Shown here one piece after another: positions 22,568 through 31,800 of a stretch of DNA of 64,000 nucleotides (positions are counted from its first letter, which is position 1; the number at the start of each line of letters is the position of its first letter). The DNA is taken from NCBI GenBank assembly GCA_963824545.1, contig CAWGPP010000002.1, forward strand, positions 310,001 through 374,000, read 5' to 3'. Source of the stretch: Bog-532 sp963824545. Lineage in GTDB: Bacteria; Actinomycetota; Actinomycetes; Streptosporangiales; Streptosporangiaceae. A program made the translations under genes and the position numbers. Below the pieces are notes generated by a model, which saw nothing but the letters and a program-made list of their open reading frames with translations, searched no databases and had not been told where the DNA came from.

Positions 22568-23017
22568 GCCGGGTCCGGGCACCGCGTGCATGGCGTCCCA
22601 GAACCGGCGGTGATCCAGCGCCGACGCCGGGATCTTGGCGAACCGGTCCGCCGCCGTGGTCCGCCACCAGTCCGCGAACCCGCGTTTGGAGCACGGATCC
22701 ACCACCCGGTTCAGCGCAGCCAGCGCCAGATACGCCCCCGGCGACAGCGGCGGCCCGGCCCCGGTCTCCCCGTCGATGATGGCGGCCACGCCCAGCTCGG
22801 CCAGCAGCCCCCACGCCGCGGCCACCGCCCCGAAATCCAGGTGCCGGGTCCGCTCCGGCGCCATCCGCTCCTCGCGGGCGTCCAGCAGCGCCTCAATATC
22901 GGCCGCGGCGCCCACATACCGCTCGGAGATCATCTTCGGCTTGCCGTCCACCCAGCCCATCTCGCGCAGGTACCAGTACGGCTTCCCGCTGATCACCTTC
23001 TTGTACAGGCTCGCCAT
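22568..23017 (-). mobile_element. 5' fragment of an IS1634-type transposase
   Basis: From ATG 23017, about 148 residues match the N-terminal region of IS1634/IS4-superfamily transposases. SGKPYWYLREMGWVDGKPK, ISERYVGAA and NRVVDPCSKRGFADWW are typical, and the match ends near RRFWDAMHAV. The catalytic DDE part is missing. The break point (about 22565-22580) joins it in frame to the GntR UTRA remnant. No terminal inverted repeat could be recognised upstream. Confidence 0.75.
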
Positions 23018-23503
23018 GAATTTAGGTCATAGGCCACATCCGAGGCGCAGTCAAGCACCGCAACCGCGTGTCACAAGGGAAAACAAGCCACCTGAGGGCC
23101 AGCCGGGACCTCACCCAAGAGTCAGAAGACCATGATCATTGGAAAACTCGGGCTAGTGCTCAGAGGCGGGAGTTGGCCGCAGAGCTACGCAGGATCCGAC
23201 TACAACGCTTGACGACTCCTGAGGCCCTGAAGCACCCGATTCGCAGATCGCGCCGGCCTGTCCACAGCACCTGAACAGAGGTCGGCCGTCCAGTTGCTCA
23301 GTGGTCCCGATCGCCCAGCGACCGGCAGTTGGGCCTCGCCGCATCACTGATCTGATGCGCCATATTCCTGATTCCTGGCGACGTGGCATGAACGACCGCA
23401 CATGCATGATGATGGCGTCATTCGACTAGCGTCGGGCCGTCGGCAGTAACGCGGGCAATGCCGCGAGTACCTGATACCGAGATGCTTAATGATGCGGCTG
23501 TGA
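23018..23503. other. non-coding gap
   Basis: Only short open frames without protein-like composition are present. It probably includes the former outer end of the IS1634-type element. No promoter, hairpin or RNA gene was recognised. Confidence 0.5.
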
Positions 23504-23755
23504 TTACTGGTTACGCAGGGAGATCCCGTCGGACTCAGCGACGCTGTCGGCATCGACGGCCCGCAATCCTTGGCCCAGCCGCTCACGAGCCTGCCGCAGG
23601 AGCTTGAGCGAGTTAGTGGAGGCGCTCTTCGGGGCGGCGCGGTCCGGATCAGCCCCGTGTTCCTCGATGAGGTGGGTTTGCAGCGCTGCGGCAACTTCGT
23701 CGGCCGCCTTCAGCGCATGATAAATGGCCCGGTCCCGTGCGATGTCGTCTACCAT
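23504..23755 (-). CDS. small hypothetical protein, helical
   Basis: I start at ATG 23755 (83 residues); the frame extends ten residues further. The sequence begins MVDDIARDRAIYHALKAADE and continues with AAALQTHLIEEHG and LKLLRQARERLGQGLRAVD. It is amphipathic, mostly helical and soluble. The charged composition and good actinobacterial codon use support coding, but no family is recognised. The neighbours (IS fragment, Ddn-like gene) give no functional hint. Confidence 0.5.
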   Translation of the reverse strand: MVDDIARDRAIYHALKAADEVAAALQTHLIEEHGADPDRAAPKSASTNSLKLLRQARERLGQGLRAVDADSVAESDGISLRNQ

Positions 23756-23932
23756 GCGGCCATTATCCCGCACCATAGGCCTCACCTCGCAGCACTCACA
23801 TGCCGCACTGTGGTTCTTCCGGGTGTGCGATAGCGCGTCTGCCCGTGGATGAAGCGATGTGCTGAGGGCCGATGCGTCGTAGCCTTGCGATTCTGGAGGT
23901 GCAAGCTGCCGTAGCGCTGAGGGGAGGCCAGG

Positions 23933-24343
23933 ATGCCGCTACCCAGGACTCTGGCCCGGTGGAACAAGGTTGGCCTGAACCGGGTAACCAAGCACGTTGC
24001 TCCGTGGATGCCCGGCTTCGGCGTGGTGGCCCATGCTGGCCGGCGTTCTGGCCGTCGCTACCAGACGCCGGTCAATGTGTTCCCGGCCGCAGACGGCTAT
24101 CTTCTTGCCCTGACCTATGGCCCGGACAGTGACTGGGTTAAGAACGTCCTGGCCGCGGGCGGCTGCGAGCTGGTGACGAGAGGGCGCACCGTCCGCCTCG
24201 TCTCGCCACAATTGGTTCACGACGAGAACCGGCGTGGCATCCGTCCTCTCGAGCGGCAGGTGCTCCGGCTGATCGGTGTGGCCGACTTCCTGTCGCTCAA
24301 GACCGCACCCGCCGCTGGCGCGAACCCGGCGGCCATCGCATGA
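23933..24343 (+). CDS. Ddn-like deazaflavin (F420)-dependent nitroreductase family protein
   Basis: The 136-residue protein has GGGGAGG five bases before ATG 23933. It shows the split-barrel Ddn family pattern: GFGVVAHAGRRSGRRYQTPVN, with the RxSGxxxxTP cofactor segment, then FPAADGYLLALTYG and DSDWVKNVLAAGGCEL. Family members bind coenzyme F420 and reduce varied hydrophobic substrates or nitro compounds; the physiological substrate is unknown. It supports an actinobacterial host that makes F420. Confidence 0.88.
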   Translation: MPLPRTLARWNKVGLNRVTKHVAPWMPGFGVVAHAGRRSGRRYQTPVNVFPAADGYLLALTYGPDSDWVKNVLAAGGCELVTRGRTVRLVSPQLVHDENRRGIRPLERQVLRLIGVADFLSLKTAPAAGANPAAIA

Positions 24344-24377
24344 CCGCGATGTAGCTAGCTCGCCACCGCCGCGGGGA

Positions 24378-24671
24378 TCACCGGTCCTCCCCGTCGGTGG
24401 CGCGCCGGAGTTCGCTGGCGTCCCGGAAGCAGCACGGGTGGAACAGGTCTTCATCCGCCGTCCCATCCGGCGCCGGGCTGCCGTCGTCCAGCGTGGCCAG
24501 CTCGCGGGCCTCCACGCACACGTGCCACTCATCGGGCCCGCACTGACCTAGAATCGAGCCCGGTAGCCACGGCCACGCCGACCGGTCACCCTGCTCTTCC
24601 TGCTTGTTTCGCGGGTAGCGGACCTCCACCGCGCTGTCGTCGGCGAACCTGCCATCGTTGTCCTCGTCCAT
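24378..24671 (-). CDS. conserved actinobacterial hypothetical protein, acidic
   Basis: From ATG 24671 the product has 97 residues. WPWLPGSILGQCGPDEWHV, CVEARELATLDDGSPAPDG and DEDLFHPCCFRDASELR form a compact conserved-looking unit rich in Trp, Cys and acidic residues. I believe similar proteins are widespread in actinomycetes, without known function. It is convergent with the Ddn-like gene (34 bp between stops). The frame upstream of 24671 lacks such character. Confidence 0.7.
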   Translation of the reverse strand: MDEDNDGRFADDSAVEVRYPRNKQEEQGDRSAWPWLPGSILGQCGPDEWHVCVEARELATLDDGSPAPDGTADEDLFHPCCFRDASELRRATDGEDR

Positions 24672-24772
24672 GTCGGGTGATTGGGCCACTCGGCTCTCGC
24701 AGACCCCCGGCCGCTGCCGGTGGAATGATGTTGGCAGTGATTGGCCTGCTGGTAAGGTTCCCTGGGGGTGTT

Positions 24773-25047
24773 GTGGCGGATCCGCGGGATGTTCACCGCC
24801 GGGCGGGGGCATGGCTGCCGATGTCATCACCCGTGTCCGGCCTGATCAGTTTGAGTATGCGACGCCGTGCACGGAATGGGATGTGCGCGCGTTGATCAAC
24901 CATGTGGTCAGCGGGAATCTCAGGTTCGCGGCCCTGGTCGCTGGCGAGCCTCAGCACGGTAGTGGTGATGACGTGCTCGGTGGTGACCCATTGGCCACCT
25001 TCCGGGATTCGTTTGACCGGCTGTGTGAGGTCTTTGACCGTCCGGGT
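24773..25047 (+). pseudogene. N-terminal fragment of a TIGR03086/maleylpyruvate-isomerase-like (DinB fold) protein, frameshifted
   Basis: GTG 24773 reads VADPRDVHRRAGAWL. After a one-base loss near 24815 the neighbouring frame continues DVITRVRPDQFEYATPCTEW, VRALINHVVSGNLRF and FRDSFDRLCEVFD. This matches the start of mycothiol-dependent metal-binding DinB-like proteins. Homology ends near 25045, where a different gene fragment begins. The gene is dead twice over, by frameshift and by 3' truncation. Confidence 0.7.
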
Positions 25048-27527
25048 CGGCCGGGAGGGACCGGTGTCCCTCATCGCCGACGCTATCCGCCGACTGCGCA
25101 GCGGCAACGGCGCGGCGCTGGTCGTCGTGGGCGAGGCCGGGGTCGGGAAGACCCGGCTGGCCGAGTACCTGGGCGATGCCGCCGTCGCGGCGGGCCTTGG
25201 CGTTGTCCATGGCCGGGCACTGCCCGAGGGATTGGGCGGATCCCTGCGCCCTGTTGCCGAGATGCTGCTGGAGCTGACCCGGGACCGCACCGTCCCCGGG
25301 GATGCTGACGTGGCGCCGTACGTGACCGTGCTGGCGTCGCTCGTGCCGCACTGGCGGGATCCTGGCTGGTCGGCTCCGGCTGAGCCGGTCGTTGTCATGG
25401 CTGAGGCCGTCCTTCGGGTGCTGCAGTGGGCCACCGGGGGCGCGGGCATAGTCGTGATCCTGGAGGATCTCCATTGGGCTGATGACGCGACGCTTGCGGT
25501 GACCCGGTACCTCATTGACCATGCGAGTGAGGTACCGGTGCTGGTGTTCGGCACGATCCGGACCGGCGAAGGCCGTGCGGATGCCCGGGCGCTGCTGGAG
25601 GCAGGCGGCGCGCAGATATGCCCGATCGGCCGCCTCACCGACGACGAGGCACGCGAGATGGCTACCGCATGCGCAGCGGCCGGGTCGCCGGCCGGGAAGC
25701 CGATCACATCGGTGGTGCGGGAGGCAGAAGGCCTGCCGTTGCTGGTCGAGGATCTACTGGCCACCGGTGACCTGGAGGGGATCGCGCCACGGTTTGGGGA
25801 CACCGTGCGCGCACGGCTGGCCCGCCTGGATGCCCGTCAGCGGACGGTGCTGGGCGCCGCAGCGGTGCTCGGCCACCGGTTCGACTGGCGGCTGCTGGAC
25901 CAGGCTGCCGGAGTCCAGCGCACAGACGTGGCTGAGGCCCTGCACCGGTGCACGGCGCTGCAACTCGTCGTGACCGATGGTCCCGGTTTCGCGTTCCGCC
26001 ATGCGCTGACCCGGGACGTCATCCTCGCCTGGCTCGGCATGCCAGAGCGATGCCGCCTTTCGCTGGCGGCCGCCGGTGCGCTGGCGTCCGCGGCCGGCGA
26101 TCATGACGACGACGAGGTGCTGCTGACGGGACGGCTCCTGGCCGACGGCGGCCAGCCGGTACGTGCGGCGCAGGTCCTGCTGAGGGCTGGCCGCCGCGCG
26201 TTCGCCGCCGGGTCGTTGTCATCTGCCGAAAGGTTCCTGCGGGAAGCGGCACAGGCGGCCGGGGGCAGCGAGGACATCCAGGCCGAGGTCGACTGCCAGC
26301 TCGCGCAGGTGCTGCTGCACGCCGGGCAGCCGTCCGAGGCTGCCGCGGTCGCCTCCCGGATGGTGGCCGTGACCGATGGCCGCGACCCTGCCGCCGCCAC
26401 CGCCATGCGCCTGGTCCTGGCCCGGGCGGCGGTGATGACGGCGGCCTGGGAGAATGCCCGGACCCAGCTTGCCGACGTCCGCCGCAGCCGGCCCGCCGAC
26501 TGGGCGGTGGACGCGGAAGTCGCGGTCATCGAGGCCCAGGTAGCGTTGGGTGACGGCCGGCCCGGATCCCGGGCGCGGGCCGAGCATCTCGCGGCTCAGG
26601 CAGCAGGCATCGCGCGGGACGCAGGCCGGCCCGGCCTGGCCTGCGAGGCGCTGGAAGCCCTTGGGGCGTGCGCGCGACTGCATGACCTCGGCGCGGCGGC
26701 AGCCGCCTTCGCCCGGGCCCTGGACGTGGCAGCCGCAGCGGACCTGCGGGTCCACCGCCTCAGGATCCTCAATGAGCTCGGCACAGTGGAAATGCTGCGC
26801 GACGCGCGCGGCGAACGCCTGGAACAGGCTCGCTTTGAAGCATCCCGTGCTGGTGCCCTGGGCCTGGCGGTCGGAATCGGCGCCAACCTGGCGGCGCTCA
26901 TGGCGATGACTGCGCGGTTCGAGGACGCGATGGAGGTCGCCCGGGACGTCGAGCAGACATCCCGGCGGCTCGGCCTCATCCCGCTGCAGGCGGCAGCGCT
27001 GCTCATGCAGGGCTTCGCCCTGGCCCACCAGGGCCGGGCCAGGGAGATGGAACACTACCTGGCCGCTGCTGAGGCAGCCGCGCCTGATGACCCTGATCTA
27101 CGCGCCGGCGCATGGGCCATCGGCCGTGGGATCGGGGCCCTCCTCGCCGAGGACCGCAGCGCCGCGCGCCAGGCCTTTGCCCGCGCCCGCGCGGCGGCCC
27201 CCGACCAGCATGCGCGGATCCTTAACCCTTACGAGGGGCCGGAACTCTTGCTGCGGGCGCTGGCTGCCGAGGCCGGCCAGGCTGAGATCGAGACCGCCTC
27301 GGCCGCAATGGTGAAAGGAGCGCGCTGGCCCGGGCTGTGGTTCGGTGCCGCCCGGGCAGTAGCCCGGGGAGCCGATGGGGATGCCGCCGGGGCCGCAGCT
27401 GCGCTGGACGGCGCGCTGAACGCGGGAGACCGCTACCCCGTTTTCTCCGCGCTGACGATGCGCCTGGTCGCAGAGGCGGCCATCCGGGACAGCTGGGGAG
27501 ACCCCGGGACGCTGCTGCGCTCGCCTG
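25048..27527 (+). pseudogene. LuxR/MalT-type STAND ATPase regulator truncated at both ends, HTH missing
   Basis: The frame starts in the family motif VGREGP (normally preceded by a few residues). It continues with Walker A VVVGEAGVGKTRLAEYL and Walker B VVILEDLHWADDAT, then a long helical repeat region. These are the AAA and TPR-like parts of large ATP-dependent LuxR regulators. The C-terminal LuxR HTH is absent: after DSWGDPGTLLR (about 27527) the frame runs into unrelated sequence and stops at 27586. Upstream it abuts the maleylpyruvate-isomerase-like fragment. An internal TTG (25036) or GTG (25063) could still start translation of about 840 residues, so a protein without DNA-binding ability is possible. 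Confidence 0.75.
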
Positions 27528-27650
27528 AAACACCTGGAAGTCGCGGTCGGCCACGTCGGCATGGCGCTCACAGTAGGAGCCGGTGATCGCGAGATCGGGG
27601 CAGGGTGATCCGTCGGGAAGGTCGACACTGCACATCCGCGGGATGACGCC
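27528..27650 (-). pseudogene. fragment of a small Cys/His-containing protein
   Basis: On the minus strand, MCSVDLPDGSPCPDLAITG, then SYCERHADVADRDFQVF, resembles the start of a small zinc-binding protein (Cys, Cys, Cys, His spacing). It ends where the LuxR-type fragment begins. Upstream the frame is low-complexity (GAGLPSGAGVPSGAG). No family was recognised. It is probably another gene cut by the same deletion. Confidence 0.35.
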
Positions 27651-27867
27651 CCGGCCGCCCTGATCGGCGGCCATCGCTCCGGCGCTGGCTGCGGCACCGG
27701 CGCCGGACGGGACCCCCGCGCCGGACGGCAAACCGGCGCCGGACGCGGAGCTATCGCCGGATGGCCATGACAGCGCTGCCCCAGGTAAATCCGAAGAACG
27801 CCCCCGTCGTTTCCAGTGTGGAAGCCATGATCGCGCTGTCAAGAAGGCGCCGCGGCGCGGCGGTACG

Positions 27868-30528
27868 CTACGGGGCCGGCTCTGCGACGGTCCGGACCTG
27901 CAGCCGGTATCCGGACGTCCCCGGTATGAGCGGCCCCGTCACCGCTACCAGCGGGGCTCCCGGAGCAGGCGGGCCGGTGCGGCCGGCGGTCTGCCGGGCG
28001 AGTGCCGTGTAGGCGTCCAGCTCAGCGGGATCAGCCGCGCGGGGAGCCCGGGCGGAACGGTCCCATTGCACTACGTCGGCCCGGTCCAGTGGCATCAGCG
28101 CGAGCGGTGGCAGGCCGCCGGGACTGACGAGGATCACGATGCCGTCCCGCGTGGTCAGCTGGCCGGAGACGGTCACCTCGAATCCGCGCAGCGTGTAGCT
28201 GTCGTTGGCGGTCCGCCGGAACTCTTCCCGCCAGCGGTCCAGAGGCGGCAGACCGTCGCCGGCCAGGAAGACCGTGGCCGTTGAATCCTCCGCGTTGGCG
28301 ATGGGGTCAACGAACGCGACGCCGTCCAGGCGGTGCAGGGCCTCGTTGGCGCCGCCCCAGCACGCCGCGATGCCGTACGGGCACGTCCCGGTGATCCCGA
28401 TGACCACTTTGGTGCCGGTGCCCGCGGCCAGGACCGAGGCGCGCAACGCGAACACGTCCGGCGGCGCGGGAGTTTCGGCCGCGGGCGCGCTCGCCGGGAA
28501 AGCCTCGGCGCGTGCGACCCCGGCCGCGGCCGCCTCGGCGTGGGCGACCCCAGCCCCGGCCGCCGCCGGCTGAGGCTGACCCGTAGCCGCTGCCACCTGA
28601 ACGATCGCCGCGACCGACGGAACGCCCTCGGTCGTCACGAGAAACATCAGGTAATGGCCCGGCGGGCAGGCGTCCGGCGACGGCGGAGCGGTCACGGCCA
28701 GGCCGGTGGCCGACGGCACGGCCGGCAGCGTGAGGAACCGCTGGCCCGTGTTGAACGAGTGCGTCACCGACGACAGGCCGATCCAGGTCACCTTCTGGAT
28801 GCCGGCCGGCTGGGCGGTCCCGACCTGGAACGTCTCGCCGTAGCTGACCGCGGCCGGCGCGGCCGTGATCACCGGCCGGGCGCCCTTGAACAGGTAGGGC
28901 GGGGAGAAGATCTGCCCGTTCAGGTGGCTGTCTTGCGGGGCGTTCTCCTGCGTCACGCCCTCGACCGGGAAGAAGTCGCCGCCCCCCGCGCTCAGCACCC
29001 GGCCGTCCGGCAGCAGCACGGCCGTCGAGTGGTAACAGCGGTCCACCTCCTCGGCGGCCAGCTGCGTCCAGTGTCCGGTGCCCGGATCCCACAGCTCGGC
29101 GACGTGCACGGGCTGCCCGAGATCGAGATTGTTGAAGTTCTCCGGCGGGCCCGCGCCGCCGCTGCGCGTCCCGCCGGTGACCAGCACCGAACCATCGGGC
29201 AGGATGGTCGCGTTGTGCTGGCGCCGCGCGAAGGCCATCTGCGCGGCCTGGTCGTCCGGGTCGCGCCACGCCGGAGTCTGCTGGCTCACATCGAGCAGTT
29301 CGGCGGCGGCGGTGGGCGGGCTGCCGCCGCCGATGTAGAGCACCTGGTCGGCGCCGTACAGCACGGACGGCGCGTAGTCCCGTTGCCCGTTAACCCGCTG
29401 GATGCCCAGGTCGGTCCAGGTGCCGGCGGAGGCGTCCAGGGACCAGGTCTCCGCCAGCGTGCCGGCCACCAGGACCTGCCCGGTCGAGCGGACGTGCACG
29501 CGCGGGTAGAGGTCCAGTGCGCCCTGCGGGTTGCCCGGCAGGCTGCTGAGGGTCCCGGCCCGCCATACCTGCGGAATGGTGTTGGGGACCGAGCCGCCGC
29601 CCGGGCCGGTGTACGTGCCGGACAGCACCAGAACGCCGCCGTCGGGCAGCCGCGTTACGGTCGGGTACCACCGGCCGGCGTTCATCGCCGGCCCCGGCGT
29701 CCACGTGCCGGCCACCGGATCGTAGATGGTGGTCTGGTTCACGCCCGCGCCGTCGGCCAGGTGGCCGCCCGCGACGAACAGGCGCCCGTCGGGCAGGAAC
29801 GTGTGCCCGGAACAGAACAGGTTGGCGAGTGAGCCGTCCGGCATGGTGGGCTGGCCGGTCTTGCTGGTCTCACCGGTGGCCGGATTCCACAGGAACGGCG
29901 TGCACGTGGCCGGCGGCGCGGGCGGGCCGCCCACCTGCTGCGGGGTCGGCGGATCGACGTTGAGGGACTGGCTCGGGTCGTCGCGCCGCCCCCACATCAG
30001 CACGAGGCCGTTCGGCAGCACGTGCGCGTGGATGCACACGTTGGGCAGCGGGAACACCGGCCCCCAGGCCCCGCGCAGCGCCGGGGTATCGACCGTGAAA
30101 ACGAACGGGTCCGCCTGGGCGGCGGTCTCGTCCGCCGTCGTCGCCGAGGTGATGCCGTCGGTGTTGAGCTGCAGGAACGTCGTGTCGTGGTCGTCGTACG
30201 CGATACGCAGGTAGTAACGGACGACGGTGCCAGCCGGGAAATTGTTTAACGGGATGGATCCGGCGTAGTACTTGTTGTTCCCGATTTCCGCCGAGAAGGT
30301 CAGCGGTACCTCGGTCCAGGCCGCGCCGCCCTGCGGTGAATAGAACAGGCTGCTGCCGACCTGCAGCTGATTACCGGGGTTGCCGCCGCCGGCGAACTGG
30401 TTGCCGGTGTAGATGGTGACCGAGGACACCGGTGTCGCCGGGAAGACGGGGTCGCGCATGCCGGACACGCTGGGCGGTTCCGGTTCCGGGTTAGCCGGGA
30501 TGTGCCACACGTTGCCGAGGTTCGCCAT
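27868..30528 (-). CDS. radical copper oxidase of galactose/glyoxal oxidase type (kelch, DUF1929)
   Basis: From ATG 30528 (GGGGGAGG seven bases upstream) the protein has 886 residues. An Ig-like N-terminal domain (about 35-150) is followed by a kelch beta-propeller. All four expected copper/cofactor residues are visible: Cys239 in LFCSGHTFLPDG and Tyr288 in GRWYPTV (the thioether pair), Tyr499-His500 in RCYHSTAVLLPDG, and His590 in VTHSFNTGQR within the DUF1929 domain. An Ala-rich linker (about 655-695) leads to a C-terminal domain of about 190 residues that I cannot assign. No signal peptide is seen, which is odd for this family. It would oxidise alcohols or aldehydes with O2 to give H2O2; in actinomycetes relatives act in hyphal wall glycan deposition. 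Confidence 0.88.
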   Translation of the reverse strand: MANLGNVWHIPANPEPEPPSVSGMRDPVFPATPVSSVTIYTGNQFAGGGNPGNQLQVGSSLFYSPQGGAAWTEVPLTFSAEIGNNKYYAGSIPLNNFPAGTVVRYYLRIAYDDHDTTFLQLNTDGITSATTADETAAQADPFVFTVDTPALRGAWGPVFPLPNVCIHAHVLPNGLVLMWGRRDDPSQSLNVDPPTPQQVGGPPAPPATCTPFLWNPATGETSKTGQPTMPDGSLANLFCSGHTFLPDGRLFVAGGHLADGAGVNQTTIYDPVAGTWTPGPAMNAGRWYPTVTRLPDGGVLVLSGTYTGPGGGSVPNTIPQVWRAGTLSSLPGNPQGALDLYPRVHVRSTGQVLVAGTLAETWSLDASAGTWTDLGIQRVNGQRDYAPSVLYGADQVLYIGGGSPPTAAAELLDVSQQTPAWRDPDDQAAQMAFARRQHNATILPDGSVLVTGGTRSGGAGPPENFNNLDLGQPVHVAELWDPGTGHWTQLAAEEVDRCYHSTAVLLPDGRVLSAGGGDFFPVEGVTQENAPQDSHLNGQIFSPPYLFKGARPVITAAPAAVSYGETFQVGTAQPAGIQKVTWIGLSSVTHSFNTGQRFLTLPAVPSATGLAVTAPPSPDACPPGHYLMFLVTTEGVPSVAAIVQVAAATGQPQPAAAGAGVAHAEAAAAGVARAEAFPASAPAAETPAPPDVFALRASVLAAGTGTKVVIGITGTCPYGIAACWGGANEALHRLDGVAFVDPIANAEDSTATVFLAGDGLPPLDRWREEFRRTANDSYTLRGFEVTVSGQLTTRDGIVILVSPGGLPPLALMPLDRADVVQWDRSARAPRAADPAELDAYTALARQTAGRTGPPAPGAPLVAVTGPLIPGTSGYRLQVRTVAEPAP

Positions 30529-30603
30529 CTGCGCGCCTCCCCCTTCCCTGGGCAAGCACATCATCCCGGAAGGCGCGCGCGAGGGCTAGTGGGCGCGCGG
30601 GCC

Positions 30604-30697
30604 GCCCTCGGGCCTGCCAGTCGGCCGGCACCGCCTCGGTGTCGGCGCCCGCCCTCAGGCCTGCCAGTCGGCCAGCACCGCCTCGGTGTCGGCGCCC
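30604..30697. repeat. tandem 47-bp duplication covering the 3' end of the racemase gene
   Basis: Units 30604-30650 and 30651-30697 differ at only two positions. The second unit contains the last codons and stop of the minus-strand CoA-racemase gene. The first is an extra downstream copy that would encode the same ADTEAVxADWQA tail. It is a replication-slippage type duplication. Confidence 0.8.
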
Positions 30698-31749
30698 GGG
30701 ACCGGGGGAGCGGCGGGGCGGCCGGCCGGGGTCCGGGAGAACCGCGGGGCCGGCGCCGCCTGCTCGATCCCGTCGATCGAGATCACCGATTCCCGGGCGG
30801 CCAGATGAGGATGCGCGCTCACCTCGCCGTACGCCAGGACCGGGGTCACGCAGGCGTCGGTGCCTGCGAAGATCTCCGCCCATTCGTCCCGTGGCCGGGT
30901 GGCGATCACCTCGGCGAACCGGGCCCGCAGCCGGGGCCACCCGGACCGGTCAAGCTGGCCCGGCAGGGCCTCCCCGTCGATCCCCAGGCCGGCCAGGAAG
31001 TGCGCGTAGAACCGGGGCTCCAGCGGGGCGACCGCGATCCACCGGCCGTCCGCGCAGGCGTAGGTGCGGTAGAACGGGGCGCCACCGTCCAGCAGGTTCG
31101 CCTCCCGCTCGTCGGTCCAGGTGCCCGCGCCGCGGAAGGCCCACATCATCTGCGTCAGCACGCCAACCCCGTCGACCATGGCCGCGTCCACCACCTGGCC
31201 CTGGCCGGAACGCTGGCGTTCCCACAGGGCCGCGAGCACGCCGGTGAGCAGGAACATCGATCCGCCCCCGAAGTCGCCGACCAGGTTGAGCGGGATCACG
31301 GGTGGCCGGTCGGCGGGGCCGATCGCGTGCAGCGCCCCGGTCAGCGAGATGTAGTTGAGGTCGTGCCCGGCCCGCGCCGCCATCGGGCCGTCCTGCCCCC
31401 ATCCGGTCATCCGGCCGTAGATGAGCGCGGGGTTGACCGCGTGACACTGCTGCGGGCCGACGCCGAGCCGTTCCGCGACCCCGGGCCGGAACCCCTCCAG
31501 TAGCACGTCGGCCCTGGCCGCCAGGCGCAGCACCAGGTCCCGGCCGCTGTCCGCCTGGAGATCGGCCGTCACCGAGCGGCGGTTGCGGAGCAGGTGGTCC
31601 GGGTGGCCGCCGGCCAGGTCGAAACCCGCCACCGGCCGGTCCACCCGCACCACGTCGGCGCCGAGATCCCCGAGGATCATCGCCGCGTGCGGCCCCGGGC
31701 CGAGCCCGGCCAGTTCGATCACCCGCAGGCCGTCCAGCGGACCGGGCAT
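30655..31749 (-). CDS. alpha-methylacyl-CoA racemase / family III CoA-transferase
   Basis: The 364-residue CaiB/BaiF-fold protein begins PGPLDGLRVIELAGLGPGPH. It carries AGHDLNYISLTGAL and VGDFGGGSMFLLTG, where racemases have their catalytic His and Asp pair. GQGQVVDAAMVDG follows. These favour alpha-methylacyl-CoA racemase (interconverting 2R and 2S methyl-branched acyl-CoAs) over CoA transfer. The context of enoyl-CoA hydratase, thioesterase stub, thiolase and acyl-CoA dehydrogenase fits branched-chain or sterol side-chain breakdown. It is last in the minus-strand group. Confidence 0.85.
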   Translation of the reverse strand: MPGPLDGLRVIELAGLGPGPHAAMILGDLGADVVRVDRPVAGFDLAGGHPDHLLRNRRSVTADLQADSGRDLVLRLAARADVLLEGFRPGVAERLGVGPQQCHAVNPALIYGRMTGWGQDGPMAARAGHDLNYISLTGALHAIGPADRPPVIPLNLVGDFGGGSMFLLTGVLAALWERQRSGQGQVVDAAMVDGVGVLTQMMWAFRGAGTWTDEREANLLDGGAPFYRTYACADGRWIAVAPLEPRFYAHFLAGLGIDGEALPGQLDRSGWPRLRARFAEVIATRPRDEWAEIFAGTDACVTPVLAYGEVSAHPHLAARESVISIDGIEQAAPAPRFSRTPAGRPAAPPVPGADTEAVLADWQA

Positions 31750-31760
31750 TGCCTTCCCCT

Positions 31761-31800
31761 CTCAGATTGGCTCAGGCTGGCTCAGGCTGGCTCAGACTGG
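31761..31800. repeat. four tandem copies of a CTCAGRYTGG decamer
   Basis: CTCAGATTGG, CTCAGGCTGG (twice) and CTCAGACTGG follow one another between the racemase and thioesterase-stub genes. On the minus strand each unit contains CTGAG. The stub's TGA stop lies in the last unit. Confidence 0.8.

Noticed and set aside
23018..23503. Several short open frames in the gap after the IS1634-type fragment
   Set aside because: None has protein-like composition, a ribosome site or a recognisable family.
28333..29832. 499-codon plus-strand open frame
   Set aside because: Antisense shadow of the copper oxidase gene, whose four metal/cofactor residues are all recognisable.
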